From: Erysipelothrix sp. HDW6A
GTDB lineage: Bacteria; Bacillota_I; Bacilli_A; Erysipelotrichales; Erysipelotrichaceae
Assembly (NCBI RefSeq): GCF_011400295.1
Contig: NZ_CP049859.1
Span: forward strand, 310,001 to 374,000
Direction of reading: 5' to 3'
Length of the DNA: 64,000 nucleotides
Both the position numbers and the translations under genes were made by a program. This document shows positions 63,432-64,000 of this stretch, one piece after another. Each line of letters opens with the position of its first letter. Position 1 is the stretch's first letter. The notes below the pieces were generated by a model, which worked only from the letters and a program-made list of their open reading frames with translations, had not been told where the DNA came from and ran no database searches.

Positions 63432-64000
63432 ATGAAAAGAAGACTTGGTGTATCAATTTATCCAGATCATAGTGATTATGAAAAGGATATCGCTTATTTA
63501 AAGAAAGCTGCTGATTTAGGGTTTAGTCGAATCTTTATGAGTATGCTTGAAGTTACTGAAGGCAAAGATGTTGTTGCTGAGAAGTTTGGTAAGATTATTA
63601 AAGAAGCAAAAAACATGGGCTATGAGACTATATTAGACATTGCTCCATCAATTTTTGATGACTTAGGTATCTCTTATGATGATCTAAGCTTTTTTGCTGA
63701 AATTGGAGCAGATGGCATTCGCTTAGATGAAAGCTTCAATGGAAGTAAGGAAGCAATGCTTTCATATAATGAATATGGACTAATAATTGAACTGAATATG
63801 AGTAACGATGTTGCGTATTTGGATAGCATCTTATCGTATCAAGCAAACCGTCCGTTCCTATATGGTTGTCATAACTTCTATCCACAAGATGGCTCTGCGC
63901 TTCCGTTAGACTTCTTTGAATCGTGCTCAAAACGCTTCAAGAAAGAAGGTATTCGTACAGCTGCGTTTGTAAGTTCACAAGTTGGCACTTACGGACCATG
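63432..64000 (+). CDS. MupG-like 6-phospho-N-acetylmuramidase (DUF871), cut by window end
   Basis: The first 189 residues of a DUF871-family TIM-barrel hydrolase. It begins MKRRLGVSIYPDHSD and continues with ADLGFSRIFMSMLE, IGADGIRLDES and LYGCHNFYPQ, all usual. The family includes MupG, which splits 6-phospho-MurNAc-containing disaccharides during cell-wall recycling in the cytosol. The stop lies beyond position 64,000. Ribosome site AAAGAGGAATC. Probably controlled by the GntR regulator upstream. Confidence 0.85.
   Translation, partial: MKRRLGVSIYPDHSDYEKDIAYLKKAADLGFSRIFMSMLEVTEGKDVVAEKFGKIIKEAKNMGYETILDIAPSIFDDLGISYDDLSFFAEIGADGIRLDESFNGSKEAMLSYNEYGLIIELNMSNDVAYLDSILSYQANRPFLYGCHNFYPQDGSALPLDFFESCSKRFKKEGIRTAAFVSSQVGTYGP

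Overview
The window is from a low-GC Gram-positive bacterium (Bacillota). A PyrR-type attenuator, strong AGGAGG ribosome sites, a Bacillus-type Fur box, a purine riboswitch and a RelQ-like synthetase all point there. The gene mix (PyrK/PyrD-type dihydroorotate dehydrogenase, patatin and GDPD phospholipases, a SipW cluster) would suit the Erysipelotrichia, perhaps Erysipelothrix. That is an inference from gene content, not shown by any single sequence.

Positions 1 to about 27,870 are the right-hand part of a siphovirus-type prophage, nearly all on the + strand. In order it holds a replication/recombination module (RusA resolvase, DNA methyltransferase, HNH endonuclease, replication initiator, SSB, many small proteins; 1-7,190), packaging and head genes (TerS, TerL, portal, minor head protein, scaffold, capsid; 7,410-15,570), neck and tail genes (15,569-24,208), and lysis genes (24,222-25,697). 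At the right end lie two cargo-like genes, a DUF3825 protein and a cold-shock protein. The integrase and lysogeny region lies to the left of the window. A 20-base stretch at 27,851-27,870 matches the 3' end of a tmRNA gene and is followed by its own terminator; I read it as attR, the right prophage boundary. Two phage genes (HNH and TerS) appear to start at ATC and ATT.

From 27,870 to 36,200 is an accessory chromosomal stretch: two minus-strand genes of unknown function, a structured terminator-bearing element, a MerR regulator divergent from a formamidase-like amidase with a small gene and a frameshifted MFS transporter, a small membrane protein, and a two-domain lipoprotein.

From 36,237 to 45,745 come an oxidoreductase pair and the pyrimidine operon pyrB-pyrC-carA-carB-pyrK-pyrD. 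The operon is preceded by a complete PyrR attenuator. Its carA encodes only the N-terminal domain, with no glutaminase domain, and pyrD carries a frameshift at a G5 run. pyrE, pyrF and pyrR are not in the window.

The rest (45,800-64,000) is core-like chromosome. It includes a fluoride riboswitch in front of a cation/proton antiporter, a GDPD phosphodiesterase, a RelQ-like alarmone synthetase, alanine racemase, RmuC, a patatin, a SipW/TasA-like export cluster, a Fur-box-controlled P1B-4 metal ATPase, PduL, a purine riboswitch with an NCS2 permease, and a GntR regulator next to a MupG-like gene cut by the window end.
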